NCBI RefSeq assembly: GCF_900142365.1
Contig: NZ_FRAP01000016.1
Location: 1 to 64,000, forward strand
Reading direction: 5' to 3'
Source: Pseudonocardia thermophila
GTDB taxonomy: Bacteria; Actinomycetota; Actinomycetes; Mycobacteriales; Pseudonocardiaceae
Length of the DNA: 64,000 bases
The stretch's first letter is position 1; the number at the start of each line of letters is the position of its first letter. Both the position numbers and the translations under genes were made by a program. Positions 62,734 through 64,000 of the stretch are shown piece after piece. The notes beneath the pieces are model-generated. The model saw only the letters and a program-made list of their open reading frames with translations, had not been told where the DNA came from and did not search any database.

Positions 62734-64000
62734 TCACTCGCCCGTCGCCTTGGCGATGATCTCCTTGGCCACGCCGCTGGGAACCTCGGCGTAGGAGTCG
62801 AAGACCATCGTGTAGTTGGCCCGGCCCTGGGTCTTCGACCGCAGGTCACCGACGTAGCCGAACATCTCCGAAAGCGGAACCAGCGCCCGGACGACGCGGG
62901 ACCCGGCCCGCTCGTCCATCGCCTGGATCTGCCCGCGACGCGAGTTCAGATCGCCGATCACGTCGCCCATGTACTCCTCGGGCGTCGTGACCTCGACGGC
63001 CATCATCGGCTCCAGGAGGACCGGGTCGGCCTTCTTGGCCGCCTCCTTGAGCGCCATCGAACCGGCGATCTTGAACGCCATCTCGGACGAGTCGACCTCG
63101 TGGTAGGCACCGTCGAGCAGCGTGACCTTGATCTTGGTCAGCGGGTACCCGGCCAGCACGCCGTACTGCATGGCGTCCTGGCAGCCGGCGTCGACCGACG
63201 GGATGTACTCCCGCGGCACCCGGCCACCGGTGACCTGGTTCTCGAACTCGTACTCGGCGCCGTCCTCGCTGGTCAGCGGTTCCAGCTTGATGATGACCCG
63301 GGCGAACTGACCCGACCCACCCGTCTGCTTCTTGTACGTGAGCTCGTGGCGCTCGACCGTACGGCGGATGGTCTCCCGGTAGGCCACCTGCGGCTTACCG
63401 ATGTTGGCCTCGACCTTGAAGTCGCTCTTCATCCGGTTGACGAGCACCTCGAGGTGGAGCTCGCCCATGCCGGCGAGGATCGTCTGCCCGGTCTCCTCGT
63501 CGTTGGAGACCTGGAACGTCGGGTCCTCCTCAGCGAGGCGCTGGATCGCGACCGAGAGCTTCTCCTGGTCGGCCTTGGTCTTCGGCTCGACCGCCACCTG
63601 GATCACCGGCGCGGGGAAGGTCATCGACTCGAGGACGATCGGCGCGTTCGGGTCGCACAGCGTCTCGCCCGTGGTCGTGTCCTTCAGGCCGATCACCGCG
63701 TAGATGTGACCGACCAGGGCCTCGTCGACCGGGTTCTCCTTGTTGGCGTGCATCTGGAAGATCTTCCCGATGCGCTCCTTGCGGTCCTTCGTGGCGTTGA
63801 GGACCGTGGACCCGGCGGTGACCCGGCCCGAGTACACCCGGATGTAGGTCAGCTTGCCGAAGAACGGGTGCGCGGCGATCTTGAACGCCAGCGCCGAGAA
63901 CGGCTCGTCCTTCTCGGGCTTGCGCACGGCCGGGGTCTCCCCGTCCTGCAGCGTGCCCTCGACGGGCGGCAGGTCCAGCGGCGAGGGCAGGTAGTCGATC
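62734..64000 (-). CDS. fusA: Elongation factor G, 5' part outside window
   Basis: The last 422 codons of the translocation GTPase. The visible part begins [15 protein letters not shown] at the right edge and covers domains II-V ([74 protein letters not shown] and the C-terminal [22 protein letters not shown] by its ends). The G domain lies beyond position 64000. It is followed by tuf, the standard str-operon order. Confidence 0.97.
   Translation of the reverse strand, partial: IDYLPSPLDLPPVEGTLQDGETPAVRKPEKDEPFSALAFKIAAHPFFGKLTYIRVYSGRVTAGSTVLNATKDRKERIGKIFQMHANKENPVDEALVGHIYAVIGLKDTTTGETLCDPNAPIVLESMTFPAPVIQVAVEPKTKADQEKLSVAIQRLAEEDPTFQVSNDEETGQTILAGMGELHLEVLVNRMKSDFKVEANIGKPQVAYRETIRRTVERHELTYKKQTGGSGQFARVIIKLEPLTSEDGAEYEFENQVTGGRVPREYIPSVDAGCQDAMQYGVLAGYPLTKIKVTLLDGAYHEVDSSEMAFKIAGSMALKEAAKKADPVLLEPMMAVEVTTPEEYMGDVIGDLNSRRGQIQAMDERAGSRVVRALVPLSEMFGYVGDLRSKTQGRANYTMVFDSYAEVPSGVAKEIIAKATGE

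Overview
The window is high-GC actinobacterial chromosome: GTG starts are frequent, genes are often joined by 4-base GTGA/ATGA overlaps, and there are WhiB, BldM, SigD/RsdA and ESX-4 genes and a His-tailed GroEL1. Gene order follows the Mycobacterium tuberculosis Rv3410c-Rv3450c block, partly the Streptomyces whiD-bldM-guaB block, and then the S10-spc-alpha ribosomal block. I infer a Pseudonocardia-like member of the Pseudonocardiales; this rests on gene content and recalled synteny, not on a database search. No tRNA, rRNA, CRISPR array, insertion sequence or prophage was seen.

Left part (1-9.7 kb). A secreted-protein fragment and a zinc metallopeptidase diverge around a perfect 24-bp palindrome. 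Then come a DUF4190 membrane protein, guaB3 and guaB (purine synthesis), DUF5319, the sigD-rsdA sigma/anti-sigma pair, a BldM-type orphan regulator whose receiver has lost its phospho-acceptor, a helical-repeat protein and whiB3/whiD.

9.7-23.6 kb. groES-groEL1 lies under a CIRCE operator. An aldo/keto reductase follows, then a tightly coupled run encoding cell wall and tRNA t6A functions (alr, alpha/beta hydrolase, tsaE, tsaB, rimI, tsaD). Further on are the NAD(P)HX repair enzyme, a hydrolase-fold protein without its catalytic serine, two small helical proteins, glmM, and rplM-rpsI.

23.8-34.3 kb is a complete ESX-4 type VII secretion locus: two WXG100 proteins, an Rv3446c-like protein, eccC4, eccD4, mycP4 and eccB4. 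A 22-bp tandem repeat and an HNH-nuclease relic sit between mycP4 and eccB4. 34.4-39.1 kb holds a TetR regulator, an MFS exporter, a cytosine permease, a fungal-type cytosine deaminase and a 2-oxoglutarate/Fe oxygenase, all on the minus strand and possibly a pyrimidine-base salvage and oxidation unit.

39.1-64 kb is the ribosomal block on the minus strand, in transcription order: fusA (partial), tuf; rpsJ-rplC-rplD-rplW-rplB-rpsS-rplV-rpsC-rplP-rpmC-rpsQ; rplN-rplX-rplE-rpsN-rpsH-rplF-rplR-rpsE-rpmD-rplO-secY-adk-map; then an interposed pntA-pntB pair and a plus-strand MFS gene; then infA-rpmJ-rpsM-rpsK-rpsD-rpoA-rplQ-truA. The most striking observation is that two unrelated large-subunit proteins, bL17 (rplQ) and uL4 (rplD), end in the same extra domain of about 65 residues, 47 of 64 aligned positions being identical.
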